This document shows, piece after piece, positions 11,306-24,204 of a DNA stretch of 64,000 nucleotides. Source of the stretch: Polyporus tsugae. Taxonomy: Eukaryota > Basidiomycota > Agaricomycetes > Polyporales > Polyporaceae. The DNA lies in the NCBI GenBank assembly GCA_024305745.1, contig JAHRBS010000001.1, positions 558,001 to 622,000 on the forward strand, given 5' to 3'. A program made the position numbers and the translations under genes. Below the pieces are notes generated by a model. The model was not told where the DNA came from, did no database searches, and was given only the letters and a program-made list of their open reading frames with translations. Positions within the stretch are counted from its first letter, which is position 1, and the number at the start of each line of letters is the position of its first letter.

Positions 11306-14300
11306 TCATGAAGCAGTCCCGTTCCCATTTACGTGCGCATGGGCCTGGACTTGCCCGTTCTCCCCCAGCCCCACCTGGAGATACGCCAGCACAAACGGTA
11401 TCGAACTGTTCTGTCGGCACACCACTTCCAGGTCGTGTCCGTTCCACAGGCGGCCCTCGGGCCGCTGAGACGGAGATCCATCCGTCAACCGCGGCTCGTC
11501 CTCATCGTCCAGCTCCGACTCCATTTTGCCGGCCCCGTTCTGGTGATAGATTTGGCTCCGGGACTTGGAGCGGGCATGCGCGGCGGGCGTGATGCGACGC
11601 GAGCCAGACCGGCCAAGCGCACTGGAGACGCTTCCGCTCCGACTACGGTTGACCCCATTCAGACGTGCCAAGGCGAGATCGATGGGCGAAGGAAATGGGT
11701 CAGAAAAGGACATGTTGGGATCGCCGGAGTTGATCAAGGTGTCCTGGAGGACCTTGAAAGCGAGGGCCTCGGCAGCGCGACTGGTGCTCGGCGAAGGCTG
11801 CATATTTGACGCAATCTCGACCTGGCGCTTGATCGAGACTGTCCACTGGTGGCGGACAAGAGAGTCGTCCACGCTGAACATGTACCTGCGCTTCAGGCCA
11901 GTGTGGTTCAGGAACGCAACCTGGAAGGTATTGCGCATGAACGAGCGCTCAATGACGACGGGGCTGCTGAGGGGCAGGCCAGAGTACGCCAGGGCATTCG
12001 GGCCCGACCGCCACATGATGATGGTCTTGTTGCCCAGCGCGGTACCGGTGACGCGGAAGGAGACCTCGGAAGATTTGGAAAACGTAAGCACGGGAGGGTC
12101 GAACACCAGGTCCTGTCCAAACAGTTGGATAGTTAACTGCGGATCGGACTGTGGTATGCGCAAGATGACAGGTTCGGACTGGATGCGGTAGGTAAGGCGA
12201 GGGGGGAGGGGACGTTTGATATTGATGACAACGTCGGGATGGTTCGCGACACTGGAAGGATGGCGCGCTTGGTACAGCTTTTCCCGGCGGACAGCGGCAT
12301 ATATCTTGTCCAGGACATCGTCTGAGACAAGGCCGCGAGGATCGAACCGCCTGAAGGCCTCAACGAAGTCGCGCCCAATGACATTCCGCTTCGGGTACCC
12401 AGTAATACCAGTCTCTGCAGCGATGCTGCCATGCATGACCTCGTTGAGCTGGACGATGGCCCGTACAAGTCGGATAGCGAGATCCTTGTCATATGCGACT
12501 ATCGCCGCATTAGCCTCGTACCACCGGCTCGCGAACGAATCAAGCAAGTACTCGAGAGCACTAGAGTGGCCTGCCGTTGACCGTGACGGGATATGGATGG
12601 CCTGCAAGAATACGCGGAGCGCCTTGTCGATGCGAAGCCCGGTGAGCCCGAAGCTGTCAACGAAAGACTTGAGCGCGACTTTCGAGGACCGGCGCGACAG
12701 GTAGTCGCCGAGGCGTACTCTGTCCAAGTCCGTCGCGCGGAAGAGGAGCTGGCCAACAGCAACGTCGTCTCTTGACACGCTCTTTCCAAGCAGCGCTGAG
12801 ATGGCGTGTTCGGGATCCTTCGCAAACTGGTTGACGAAGTTCTGCATAACGGGGTGCCGCATAGGATTGGAAGTTGCCGACGTCTTCGAGCGCGCGTCGT
12901 CCCGGTCTCCGCTGAACCTAAGCTCCTTGAGCTGGGCGACGCTCTTTACGACGTACTTCCGGTCCAGTGGACTCGGTTTCGTCGCGTCCAAGAGCGGGTC
13001 AGCGTCTTGCAAGATGGGCTTGGCAATGATGAGGATATCATTGAACAGAAAAAGGAAGCGATCCTTGACCGTGTTCGCGTTCGCAACCTGTAGGACGGGC
13101 GAAGACAATACGAGCTTCCGCGGGGGATCATCGATTGCAGAGGGCCAGAGTGAGCTCTTGGAGCCGCGCCCAAGGACCTCGTCCAGCCGCTCCATGATGA
13201 TCGCGCCAGCAGACGGATCGTTGGGGGCAGGATCAGGCGAGTGGTGCGAAGACGACATCGTGGACGAAAACGACTCCGACGTGGATCGCGTGGGAAAGTC
13301 GTCCAAGGAAGATTGGGGATCAGGCGTGGTAGAAGAGGGAGGGTCAGGGGGGGATGGGAATCCTGGAGACGAGTAATTGGACAGTACGTATGCGGGCGAC
13401 GCTGCTCCACTGGTCGACACGTTCATGTCCGCGTCTCCGCGAGGCTGCGAATCTGAGGAGTTGTCTACCGTCTGCGGGGCTTCTTTGGGCGTTCCGAACC
13501 TTTGAGCACTCGTGACGTTGGTCGGCGTCCGCGACTTGTCGCTATTAACGTCGTCCCAGCTCTGGACAGTGAGTTCACTGTCTTTCCGTTGTAACAAGTC
13601 TGAAAGCGACGGCTTCTTTCCAATCCGTGCCCGAGAGTCAGTCGGTGGGGATAGCTGGGCGCTGGGCACCGTAGGAGTGGATGGCTGGGACTTGAATAAA
13701 CTCAACCATTTCCTAACGCCGTCCCGGTTCATTGGCAGCTTGCCGAGGGAACCGGAATTGCTCGCCGTGGGAGAGATAACAGGCGGCGAAGGCGTGTTGA
13801 GGTTGTCCGTCGGTGACATAAGAGTATGAGAATACTTCGTCCATAGCCGGCTGTCGGACGCCTGATGAGATAGCTTGCGCTCCCGACCTCCGTCCACGAC
13901 CCTGGTGGTAGCGCCCGAGGAGCTCGCCGTGCTGGGGGCCTGCTCGAGAGGAAAGGGGAGACCACTCGTTGGCGATGCCACATCAGGAGAAGAGGACGAC
14001 GGTGTGAAACCGCGTGCACGCCTCTGCTCCTCCAGTTGCTTCAGCGCCGGGAAGGGGAACAGCTTCGAGTCCGCATACTTCAGCAAATCTGCAGAAGACG
14101 CTGGAGGGACGGGTGACACGCCTCCAGGAGGTGCGGACTGAGGAGCGAGAGAGAGGATAGACGTGGAGGCAGATGTCAACTGCATCAGCGGTGGCTGCGC
14201 CTGCTGCATCGCGAAAACACCTGTTCCGGATGGTTCCTTCTCGAGCTTCAAGCTCGCACCGCTCTCGCGGCTGACGCTAGAGTCGGTGTTGTACCTCCGT

Positions 14301-16564
14301 TCCCGCGCACTGAGACTATTTGTGCGGGAACGACGGCCACTACTGGATCCGCTCCGTGTGAACGCACCCTTCATCTTCTCCCAGGTACTGGGGCCTTCTC
14401 CGTGACGCTTCGGAGTAGACTCTGCTCTAGAGTCGTCGAAGTCCGTGTAGTCAGCCGCGGCAGACGGAGAGCGGGCAACGGATAACCGCATAGGGTACGT
14501 TGGAGGTGAGGGTGGGACATCGGTAGGCTGCTGCTCGGCCGTCATGGAGGGCGCAGTAATGGAAGCGGGCGACGAAGGAATGTGGGCCGGCGTGATCTCG
14601 GGAGACGTCTCGACGTCTACTATGAGCGGGTTTGGCGCGGATGGACGTTCGTCCTGAGGCGAGAACTCCTGCGAAGACCTCTGCACGACAACGTCTCCGA
14701 ACGATTCGTCAGGTTCCTCTTCTGGGCCATGCTCGACAGCTTCCTCGTCCTCGTCGTTTTCTTCTCCGTCTTCGTCCTCATCATCGTCCTCGTCCTCATC
14801 GTCGACGAGTGGACGAGGGGGGACTTAAAGTAGATAAATCGTGAGCCTGCTGCGATGTGGCAGAACGCGTGTAAACTCACCAGGGTCGACCCAGCTAATC
14901 TCGCTGTCACGGTCGAAAGCACTCGTCGCAGTCGCCAACCGACTCCGGCTCCTCGACTCCTGCGGAGAAGGCGCCTCGTCTTCGTCGGGATACACAGGCT
15001 CCTTGAGAGGCGTCTGGAACGGACTCGCAGGGAACAGGTCTTGCCGGAAGCTCGCGTTGTGTGACATGAACATCGGTACGGTTACCCCCCCAGGGGAGTC
15101 GGTAGACCCATTCGACGGCGCATCCGAACTGTGAGGAGGACGTGGTCCCGCGAGCGGCCGATGAGTGCGCGCGGGGGTTGTGGGCAAGGTGGGCGGGCGA
15201 ATGGGGGAAATCCGATCAGGCAGATCGTCTTCGTCCTCGATGACGACGCCACGGTGACCGAGTGGTGTCTCGTAGTTGTATGGCGCATCCTCGTTGGGCG
15301 GCGGACGAGGTGATACTCGCTCGGCTTCTCCATTGGCTCGTCGACTAGCCGAGGAAGCTGACCGTGGGGGCTCCGGGGTGTTGCGGAAGAAAGGCTCGGG
15401 GGTGTTGCGGAAGAACAGAGGGAGAGGAGACGGCGGGACAAGAGGGGTGTTCGGTGTTGTCGAGGAAGGCTCGCGATCGTCTCGATCGTCGACCACGGTC
15501 GATGCGCGTGAGGAGCTTCGTCGATGTGACCGTCGTCGCCGTCTCTTCGCTGCCGTCAACGGGGGAGGCGGCGCTTCCTCACCTCCACTCGTCTGATCCC
15601 CGTCCGTCTGGTTGTTGATGCGATTACCGAGCCGATTGAGCAGCATCCGCCGCGCGGCCATCCGCTCGCCGCCCGCAACCGTGTTGTTCCTCGTGAGTTT
15701 CGACGGCGTCGGCGAAGCCGAGGAAATGAATGTGAGGTCGATGGGTTCCGTACCCCCCGTGAGTTTTGACATGGCCATAGCACGCGCAGCTCCCGCACTG
15801 TTGGACCGGAAGAGCCCAGCCCCGACGCTCTTCTGGATGTCATCTAGGGAAGGAAGAGGCGTCGAGGGACTCGTCCCAGGGTAGAACAGAGGGGCGACGG
15901 GGGTGATGGGCGACCGCAGAAAGCGGGACGCCGGGAAACCGGCAAGATGGGAGGGGATGGGAGAGATCAGAGGAGGAGAGGGAGGTGGGTCTTCGCCAGG
16001 GCCGGATGTATAGTACTCGTCTGCTGAAGACTCGTTGGTGTGACTGGCGGAGCTGAAGGGAGGGGAGTGCTTGGCCATGGCTTTGCCCTTCATGTCCTTG
16101 GAGCCTCTTGACCTCGTCCGGGACCTTGAGCGTCGTTTGCGGGAGGGTTTCACCGACTCGCCAGTGGGAGTGGTTCCGTTCGGTGCGCCTTCGCCTTCCT
16201 CGCCATCACCTTCCTCGTTCCGCAGCTCCTCAGGCTCCAGGTTCCCACCCGCCGCCTCGACGTCGGCCGCTGCTTCGCCTTCCGACCTCGAATCTGGCCC
16301 GACGTTCTTCCCATTCAGGACCTCGTTACCCGACTCTCCCTCCTCGCTACTCTTCCCCTGCATCTCCCTTCCATTCCTCCCTCTTTCGACCTCTTCCTGA
16401 TGGTCTCCGACGTCCCTCTCCTCTCCGTGCGAGCGCTCACCTTCGCTGACAGCTTCGACGTGCATGGGAGGCCGACGGCCATCCTTCATCCGCGGTAGGG
16501 ACGCAGCGCGCTTGAGCTTGGCGACGGCGGTCGCTCGCTGCTCAGCAGCGGATGAATGGTCCAT
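11306..16564 (-). CDS. Large Sec7-PH domain protein (ArfGEF-like, SYT1 type)
   Basis: Sec7 domains normally load GTP onto Arf GTPases at Golgi or endosomal membranes, with PH domains binding phosphoinositides. Two exons: ATG 16564 to 14881 and 14823 to TGA 11306, joined through a 57-nt intron (14824-14880) that restores ..WVDP-VPPRPL... The product is about 1733 residues. Residues 1-1130 are low-complexity Ser/Pro-rich and charged, with an RS-like patch (RKRRSRSRTRSRGSK) and an acidic block just after the splice. A PH-like domain follows (about 1139-1200, KDRFLFLFNDILIIAKPIL), then Sec7 (about 1220-1415, LRIDKALRVFLQAIHIPS) and a second PH-like region (about 1516-1560). The catalytic glutamate of Sec7 appears missing (see findings). 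The second exon has no ATG near its 5' end, supporting the splice. Confidence 0.85.
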
Positions 16565-17499
16565 GTTCCAGCCGGTTCAGGTGCAGAATGGAGTTCGAAT
16601 GCACCTCGGAGTCTGTAAGAACGGGGTAAGGACGTGCGTGGCAGGACGGATTCCTCGCCGAACCTTGGGTAAATTAGCTTGCCCAGCAGCCGCACTGGCC
16701 AAACGGCATCATCAGGAACATGACCTGCTAGCGAGTAAACCACTCACCAAGGGGGGCATGTGGACGGTGGTAGTGGTTGAAGAAATAGATTGTTGAGCCC
16801 AGGATAACAGAGTTAATTAGAGAGTTAGTGCCGCTTAACTCCTTGTTTTCCACCATCATTGTAGACGCCGCCTCATGCCGTTATCCCTTTGTTATCAGTT
16901 TGTTATCAATTTGTCTTGGCTTTGTTGTCCCTAAATTTGTTTTAATCATCCTTCGCACCTGTCCCTTGTTTCTCCCCCCCCACCATCTTCACGTTCACGT
17001 TCTGAACCATTAATACCTCTCTAGACCGACTACTTGCCTCGGATCGGCATTCGATCGTCTGACGGCGTCTTGTGCTTCGTGGGGACGTATCGATGTGCAC
17101 CATCAATATTGCCTTCGTATCCGTCTTTGGTACGGGACCGGGGTGAGTGATATATGCAGCTCCTTCAGCGCCCCGTCGATCTGCTGACAGTGTCGACTGG
17201 GGATAGAAGCTAGTCAAGCTTCAAGCTTCAAGACTCAAATGAATTCCTCAGTTTCCGGGGGTATTGAGCGTACTTAGTACGCGTACGTTACGTCTCCGAC
17301 GACCGATATCTTTCGCTCCAGTCAAACTAAGTACCAGTGGTGCTGCCACGAATTTGCTCCCATGACAAGCCCACGCGGCTTCCTGGTCTTGCGATCATAG
17401 AACTTCGATCTTCTATATGCGCTGAGGACAAACTTTCGACCTTGTACTCCTGGCCAGGATTGTCGAACAGCTGGCAGCGCTACCCATCATGGATCTAAA
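16565..17499. other. Intergenic upstream of the Sec7 gene
   Basis: Promoter side of the minus-strand Sec7 gene. There is an AT-richer, T-rich stretch at about 16830-16960, a C-run near 16975, and a short direct repeat of CTTCAAG at about 17217-17235. I see no coding segment. Confidence 0.55.
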
Positions 17500-18720
17500 A
17501 CGGGGCCGAACAGTCCTCGTGGGGACCATCCATTCGGTTTCGTTTGTGGTATTATTATGGTATACTTTGTGGCCGATGCTGGATGCACGTGTTCAGGCAG
17601 CGAGGACGCAATCGCCTGTTGAGGAACGTTAGCACAGCTTCATTCACCCAAGCTGTGAACAAGGCTCTGGCATTGTCTAGCTACAAGGCAAGTCCTCTTC
17701 ACGACGATAATTAATCGGAATGGTAGTCGGTCAACCAGCCCTGGGAGCCCAGAACTGATCGAAACGTCCTTTCTCAGCCCCCTAAGCACCAGCTCCTCGC
17801 GGGGAATATCGCAAACGTCCCATTCGTGAGCGGCAACGATATGGACGAAGGCACTCTTTTCTCGTTTGCCAATCTCAACGCCACCTAAGCCTCCGGATCC
17901 TCATTGACATAACGTCGCGAAAGCTCCAGCTTACCCGGAAATCTGACAGGACCGACGACGAGTTCTTCGACTACGTCTCCAGCACCTTCTTCCCGGACAT
18001 TCCACGCTCGAATATTACAAAGCTTCTTCTTGAGCTCTACCCCTCCGACCCCGGGGCGGGCTCGGGGCCATTCGGTACAGGCGACAACTTCACGTATACG
18101 CCACAATACAAACGGATGGCGGCGGCATTGTAGGGCGATCTGCTGTTCATCGCGCCGACTCGAGGTTACTCACCAGACACTTGCGGGAACGCAGGCCGTA
18201 TATTCGTTCTGTACGTGTTCCGAGTCTGATGCTCTCGTGCTGTCTGCCACACTTGCTAATGAAGGTAGGTTCGACACAAACCCCTCTCGTGGACGGACGT
18301 GGCCCGGGACGGTCTTGGTATGAGACTAAGGTCGAAGATTATGCATTGTATGTCTTGCTCGCCCTCGTATCTTGCATTTAGCTGTTGAGGTATTTTCACG
18401 TGCGCAGCCTCACGGCTTGGATCCCCAAGATGTCTTCGGCGCCCCCGGAAGCAGGTACTTGCAGGACTGCCTCATACGGAGCGTTCGAGTGGCCGTGGTA
18501 TATGAATGACGCGCCAGGCCTGCTGACGGAGAACCGACGCTGAACGGCACGGTGGATGATTTTCGTGCGGAGGCGATGGTGTATTTTGAACGGGGCTGAG
18601 CCTGGCAGATCCTATGTAGTCGCGTTGAGGTTGAACAACTCAGTTTGGTCCGTTCTTCTCGCCCATTCAAGTTCAAGTCTTCCCGAACGCTGGGGTGAGC
18701 ACCCTCCCAGGTGGCCTGCC
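17500..18720 (+). pseudogene. Decayed type-B carboxylesterase/lipase
   Basis: Fragments of a fungal carboxylesterase of the Candida rugosa lipase type occur in order but are broken. GSEDAIAC is followed, one frame over, by LRNVSTASFTQAVNKALAL (about 17597-17685). Then come KHQLLAGNIANVPFVSGND, DEGTLFSFANLN and a TAA at about 17887. After that, DDEFFDYVSSTFFPDIP, KLLLELYPSDPGAGSG and TPQYKRMAAAL run into TAG, with GDLLFIAPTRGYSPD continuing beyond. The TAG replaces a position that is usually Gln (CAG) in these enzymes. A late segment (about 18415-18500) resembles the C-terminal region. The N-terminal half with the GESAGA nucleophile elbow is not found, so the locus is at least 5'-truncated, frameshifted and stop-interrupted. 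Confidence 0.7.
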
Positions 18721-19133
18721 TGTTGTTACTGATATATGATGCTACGTAGCAATACCTTGCGTCAGTTTACCGGTTCGCTATGATCTTCCGTCAGTATCAT
18801 GAACCTGTGCAACGTTTGCCTTCCTGAACGCTCAGAATACCATTTGTTTGTTGCAAAAGTGGTACAAGACCCAGCCGGCCGATGGCCCGGGATCTCTGAT
18901 GGCGAAATTTGGTGGCTCACGCGCTATAGTTGAAATATTGAAGACGGCATTTTAGGTTCAACTTCATGCATGAGTACAGTCCTCATAGTCGTATGGTAGT
19001 TAGTGTGGCATGGGATTACACAGCCTTACTGAGGGATACATACAGTATACACTAATAGAACCATATACCAACTGAGACCCTACTACCAGCACAATAGCAA
19101 TGATGTCCCAAACGACCCATATCTCCATCCTCG
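18721..19133. other. Intergenic with a short repeat shared with 34659-34720
   Basis: No gene is seen. The segment 18921-18990 resembles 34659-34720 on the far side of the duplicated transcription-factor block. Confidence 0.5.
18921..18990 (+). repeat. Short flanking repeat, copy 1
   Basis: Shares ATAGTTGAAATAT, then GA(A/G)GAC, GGCATT-like and ACTTCATG..GAGTACAGTCCT with 34659-34720 in the same order and orientation. It is diverged, clearly older than the 2.64-kb duplication. Confidence 0.55.
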
Positions 19134-22100
19134 TCATATTGTGCCATGAATGAGATCGCTGAAATCTGCCTCTGGGACTGGCGTAGTAGGGTCGACCTTC
19201 GGTATCGCTCGCGGTAACGAAGGTGGTGGCAGCGGGATGCCCGCTTCAAGGCATGCCTCAACCAGTGCGTAACGAAGACCCTGCCACACCTGTCGCAAAC
19301 CTAGTGGCAGAACACGATCCATTCAGTCGTCGTTCATGATCATAAGGTGGCCGGCGGCCACTTACCCAAGTTCGGCCAGAGCATCAACAAGTGTTCCGCG
19401 TGCTCGGCGCGCCGTTTCGCAAACTCGAGCGCACGAATCAGGCCGTGATCAACCTTCCACAGCGCAATGGCTCTGGGGGGTCATGACGTTAGTAACAGGT
19501 GCTATAAGGGGGATGGGCGTACTGACTTTCGAACATTGGACAAGATCCAATACACGAGGACCGACTTGCGATGTTCCTGAGACGGAGAGCCTGTGCCCGG
19601 CTCGCTCATAGATTTCCAGATCGAATCACCCACCTTTTCGATATATTTCACTGGTGACCATGAGAACCAGCAGAAACCCAGTAATTCCAACCAAGAAGAT
19701 ACGACTTACGCCACTCTTCGGCCTTGTCGCGGTAGAAGAGAGTATTGCTAGTTCTGTACGTGCATATATGTAGTATCCAAAGATCAATCAGCCACTAGTA
19801 TCACCACCATCGTGATCGCAAGGAATACGAATACTGACGTCGTGACCTGTGGGATGAACCGCTGGAATTCATACGATGTGAGCATCCTCATCCTAGATCA
19901 TAATTGCTCCTGAGTCAGCCCTGGCACCCTCAATCCCCCCACCACCACCACCACAGAAAAAAAAGCTGGAACACGCACGCGAACAGCATTTCCTTCGCCT
20001 GGAACCCGAATGACCTGTCCAGGCCACATGTGTGGCGTCCAAGCCGCTGCTCGATGTCCTCGATCTCCATCCACGCCTGGACCGACAGCTGCGCGCGGTC
20101 CGCGAGGCTCAAGTGAGGGTTCTCGCGCGTGCGCGTGCAGACGTGCATGAGGAGCGTCGTGCGGCAGTTGAGCGTCCAGATGTCGTCCGCCTCGACCGGC
20201 CTGCTGGTGTTCGCGAGCACTTCGGACGGGAACAGCAAGGAAAACTGCGCGCAAGGGTGTCAGCGCCGGTCAAACTCAAAAGGAGAGCGCAGCACGATGG
20301 GAAGAGCGGATATGGCAGCTGGTGGCGGGGGACTCACCTTCTCTGGTTCTCGCACGAGCATGTTCTCAAAGCGCGGTATCGTCGAATTCGGATGGGCGAC
20401 GGTGTACACGTTCAGGTTCGCGACGGCCATAACGCTGCTCCACAAAATCCGGCGGCACTCTTCCCGCCTGAAATCGCCTTCGGACAGCCCTTCAGGCCAC
20501 ATAATCGTCCCCCGCCATGAGGGCGCGAGTGCGTCGATAGAAGGCCAATGTTGTCCCAACGACAAAGCCGTGCAGTTGCAGCCAACACCCTGCGACGGCG
20601 GAGGATGGTTGTTTGGATGAGGGGAAGAGCCAAAGGGTACACCATCGGCCAAGCTCGAACTCGCGTTCGAAGGCGACACGAAATGTTGTCCTTGAAATGG
20701 CGTACAGGTACTAGTACTCCAGTTATGGCTCGCATTTTGCATCGGCGGCATGAAGCCAGCGGGATTGTACCCTTGAGGCTGGATCACCCCATAGGAGGAA
20801 AGGCCCCGAGGCTTCAGGTTCTCGTCGATCCTGGTCAGGCCGAAGAGGCGAAGGAGGGAGTCGACCAAGTACAGCGCCGACCGGGAGCGCGCGAAGCACT
20901 GCTTCGGGTGAGATTGCATCTCGAAAAATACAATTAACTGCGAGAATGTGAGCAAACCATCTTCTCCAAAAGTCCAGACAAGTGGAAGGACGGTCTTACC
21001 ACTGCTGCCTGCACGATGCCAATATCCACCCAACCAGTCGCTAAACTCGATGCTATCGCACCATTCGCCATATCCAGGAGTTTTAGGGCTTTGTCTCTGC
21101 CCTTCGCGCCGTACTCGGCTTCAGAGCTTTGGAAGAGCGTTCCCAAAGCCAAGGCCGCCAGCATAAGGCTCGGTTGCAACGACCTGCGCCGCACGGGGCA
21201 GAATAGTGTGTCGAAGAAGCGTGGAAGGTGGATGTAGCTGACCCAACACGGCGATGACTGGAAGAGCGCGCGGAGGTCTGACATGACGGACTTCATCGCT
21301 ATGTTCCGTTGTTGTATGTGGCTGGTGGCAATGAGTTGCGTGTCGCCGCCTCCAAAACCATGGTCGTCGGCATAGAGCGAGAGGAGAGCATCCCACCATG
21401 TGTCCCGAGAAAATTGTGCACTAGGTCTTGTAGGAATGTTCTCCGAATCCTCGGCGTCGCTCCGAACTTCAGGAGGCGTAACAACAATCGTCGGCTCCAG
21501 TGGCAGCGCAAAGTCATCGTCGAAAATGGACAGGACATCAGGCAAAAGCCTTATGTCCGTGGGTGCATCATACTCCCAGGCCATTTCCTGCGGAAACAAC
21601 GTCACTAACAGGCACCGCAATTCGTTGCCTATCGCCGCATACGTACATCGGAGAAATCGAATACACCGTCGTCGCCAGAATATTCCAGTAGCGTCGGGGA
21701 AGTGTTACTGCTGCTGGGGAGGGCCTTGTTCTGTCCCGGGACTGAATTACTATGGGCAGGTGGTAGAGGGCCTATGCCATCTTGAGCTTGGCGACCGGCA
21801 GTTGGTTTCGACGTCTTCTGCTTCGCTGCCCCACGGGCGGGACGAAGGCGAGTGCTGCCCTTCTCTCGTCCTCGACGGTTTGTACCCGAGTCGTAACTGC
21901 ACCGTTCTGCCTCCAAAGAACGCTTCTGGCAATTGCAGCATATGGGTTTGGCCCCATCGCATCGGACCTTGCGAGCACGGCTAGAATACCGACAATCCGA
22001 CAGATAAGCCACAGAATTCGGTCGTCTAAGGAAAATTCAAGTTTACCATTGGCGACAAGCAACGACAACGCGTATTCGAGGGTTACCCCGAACGGTAGGA

Positions 22101-22360
22101 GGCTGTCCGGGAGCGAGGTCAATCAAAGGGCGAACCCGTTTGTGACGTCTGCCGGCACCAGTAGACGTTCGGACAGGAGATGCAGATGAACTGCGAGATG
22201 GGCCGGCGTGCTCAGGGCGTGGAGGGGAATCAGATGGCTCAGGAGTATCACAAGAGCTGGTGCTAGGTGATGCAGTGTTGAGGAAGCTGCCGAGATCCAT
22301 TTGAGCTTGAGCCGGATTGACTCCGAGTCGGAAGAAAGCCGAGTGCGAGTTGGTCGTCAT
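19134..22360 (-). CDS. Zn2Cys6 transcription factor, full-length copy A
   Basis: Exons read as 22360-22047 (ATG, MTTNSHSAFF), 21980-21647, 21587-21000, 20937-20338, 20244 to about 19976, then smaller 3' exons to TGA near 19134. The first intron splits a cysteine codon (TG|C) and creates the cluster ACRQCRARKVRC + DGAKPICCNC ... C, a perfect C-X2-C-X6-C-X6-C-X2-C-X8-C. The middle exons match a fungal_trans regulatory domain (PSLMLAALALGTLFQSSEAE, ALYLVDSLLRLFGLTRIDEN, WPEGLSEGDFRREECRRILW). 3' exons carry KYIEKVGDSIWKSM, RALEFAKRRAEHAEHLLML and RQVWQGLRYALVEACLEAG, ending SDLIHGTI. The exons between about 19976 and 19700 are less sure. The gene lies largely inside a duplicated block; its last exons lie outside it. 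Confidence 0.82.
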
Positions 22361-22575
22361 ATCGTCGGGTAGTTCGCAGGATGCAGCGGTCGGGGTATGC
22401 TGCTGACGGGTGTGCTAGGACAGGCCTGGGCGAGACACTGGGACGTCGACAGCTCCATGACCCGCAGCCAAGTTGGCGTTCAACTTCAAGTGCCATACTG
22501 ATACTGATTCTGAAACAACGATGGCACCGGTATATGACCAGGGCATGACGTCGGGGAGCCACGTGGGAAGCCGAC
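19927..22575 (+). repeat. Segmental duplication, copy A (2.65 kb)
   Basis: Near-identical to 31912-34543 in the same orientation. The left junction is at CCCTCAATCCCCCC and the right junction at CACGTGGGAAGCCGAC. Differences are scattered single bases (six in about 200 bp checked by eye at 20281-20480), a CCA microsatellite near 19938, and an 8-nt intron indel. Confidence 0.93.
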
Positions 22576-24204
22576 GCCATGCAGAGTCCGAGATTCCCGG
22601 AAGCGAGCTGGATGGCAGGTGGGAAACATCCAAGCCTTGCGAGCTGCCCTCTCGACTCTGGCCCTGTCCCTCGCTCCCTCGACGTCGATTGTCGACCCGT
22701 CAAGAGCCCATTCAAGCCCGTCTCGCAGCCCGCCTCAGCCTTGGATTCACGCCGTTAGCCGCTCGTCAGCCGTCGTTTTGCACGGCTCTCCCGCCCGCTC
22801 CATGCAGTTCCTCCTGGCTTTCCACGTTCAACGCTGCTCCCCGAATGTCTCTCACATGCCGGAGGCTTCACTTCAAGATTCAGTGAGTTCACTCTCTGTT
22901 CCCCGCCCCCTCTTCCTTCCTCCGCAGCCAGCTGATCAGGGATATCAATCCGATCAGGTCGACGTGAACAAGCTGCACGAACATTTGCTCACGCGTGAAC
23001 GTAACGCGCACGCATCCGCCTTGAGCGAATACCAAGCGCATCAGCACAAGAAGTCCGGGCGGTCGACCTCCGTCCATCCCGACCGACGATCCTCCTCATC
23101 GGCCTCGTTCTGACACCAAATCGGTGCACCTCCGTCTCGGAAGGCACAGACGACTCACGTCGTGCACAGCGCCCTCTCCGCCCTCTTGTCAGCCCTCCAC
23201 CACCCCGCACTGGCCTTGCCACGACCAACTCAACACTCGACTTTGCTCCGCCGTTGCGTTTGAGATGTGCCCCACGTCCAAGACAGGCTGAACAGTTGGA
23301 ATCGTGCCGAGCCGCCAGACTTACCATCTGGTTAGCCCAAGGCGAGTCCCCTCCACTCTGCCTCTTGCATTGACATCTCCGCGCTGACAGCATCATCGAA
23401 TGCTCACAGGAGTGCTGGAAACCGACTAACAAGCATCGGCACGGCTGTCGCCGTCGAGCACAGCGCAGGAGACGTCGCTCGCCAGTGGGCAGGGGTATTC
23501 AACGCGGTCTCGGCCGTACGAGGTACGTCAAACCGCTGTCCTGTGACGTCACAGAGCTTCTAACTGACCCGTTGGGACGACAGCATCACAAACCCAGTAA
23601 CCTGGAGGCGAGGTGGGCCGGTGAGGACGCAAACACCGCCTCTCGTGGGCAGGAAGATCCCTTCTCCCTCCGCTGAACATCGACAGACCCCCGCAAAACG
23701 ACGTATCTCAGGTATCTCGTGCCTCCCAGCAATGGGGAAGACATATTCTAAGGGTGGAGCTGCCGCGGTCACGGAGGGAGACCGCGATTTCCTCATCTCG
23801 GGTAAGAAAATCCCGCCGTTCTCCACCGGCACGGACCTCCCGCGGCTAACGACTCGTGTAGCAGGTCGCGGGAACACGTCCGCGATATCCGCAGCACGTT
23901 TGCCATCGAACGGCGCTGGTTTTGAAAACCGACACTTTCGTCGATTTCATGGGCGCACAACCGCCGGCCACCCGCTGCCGCTCCACCGCGGTGTGGTTGT
24001 CTGGAAGGTATGTCCGTGCCGTCAGCACGGACCCGGGCGAATCCAAAACAGCGCGCGGGACGATCATCGAAGGCACGGGCGAAGATGTACGATGCGCTTT
24101 GTGGGTGCCACGCGAGTAAGTGTGCCTCGGGGCACGTTCTAACCTGCAGTTACGCAGTCCCCGATCATCTCTGCGACGAACGGTACTGTTCGCGCGAAGA
24201 TCTG
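22576..24204. other. Gene-poor spacer, left part
   Basis: GC-rich sequence with short open frames. 22619-23113 (+) is open for 164 codons and Ser/His-rich. 23740-24120 (+) holds MGKTYSKGGAAAV.. and, in another frame, KTDTFVDFMGAQPPATRC. None matches a family I know. They may be relics of a mobile element or of decayed genes. Confidence 0.45.

Noticed and set aside
14684..14686. Separate gene start for the Sec7-PH half
   Set aside because: The codon is GTG, not ATG; the frame stays open upstream to a good acceptor that joins to the 579-codon exon before it.
19938..19952. Glutamine/histidine- or tryptophan-rich tail in copy A
   Set aside because: It comes from reading a CCA microsatellite inside a probable intron.
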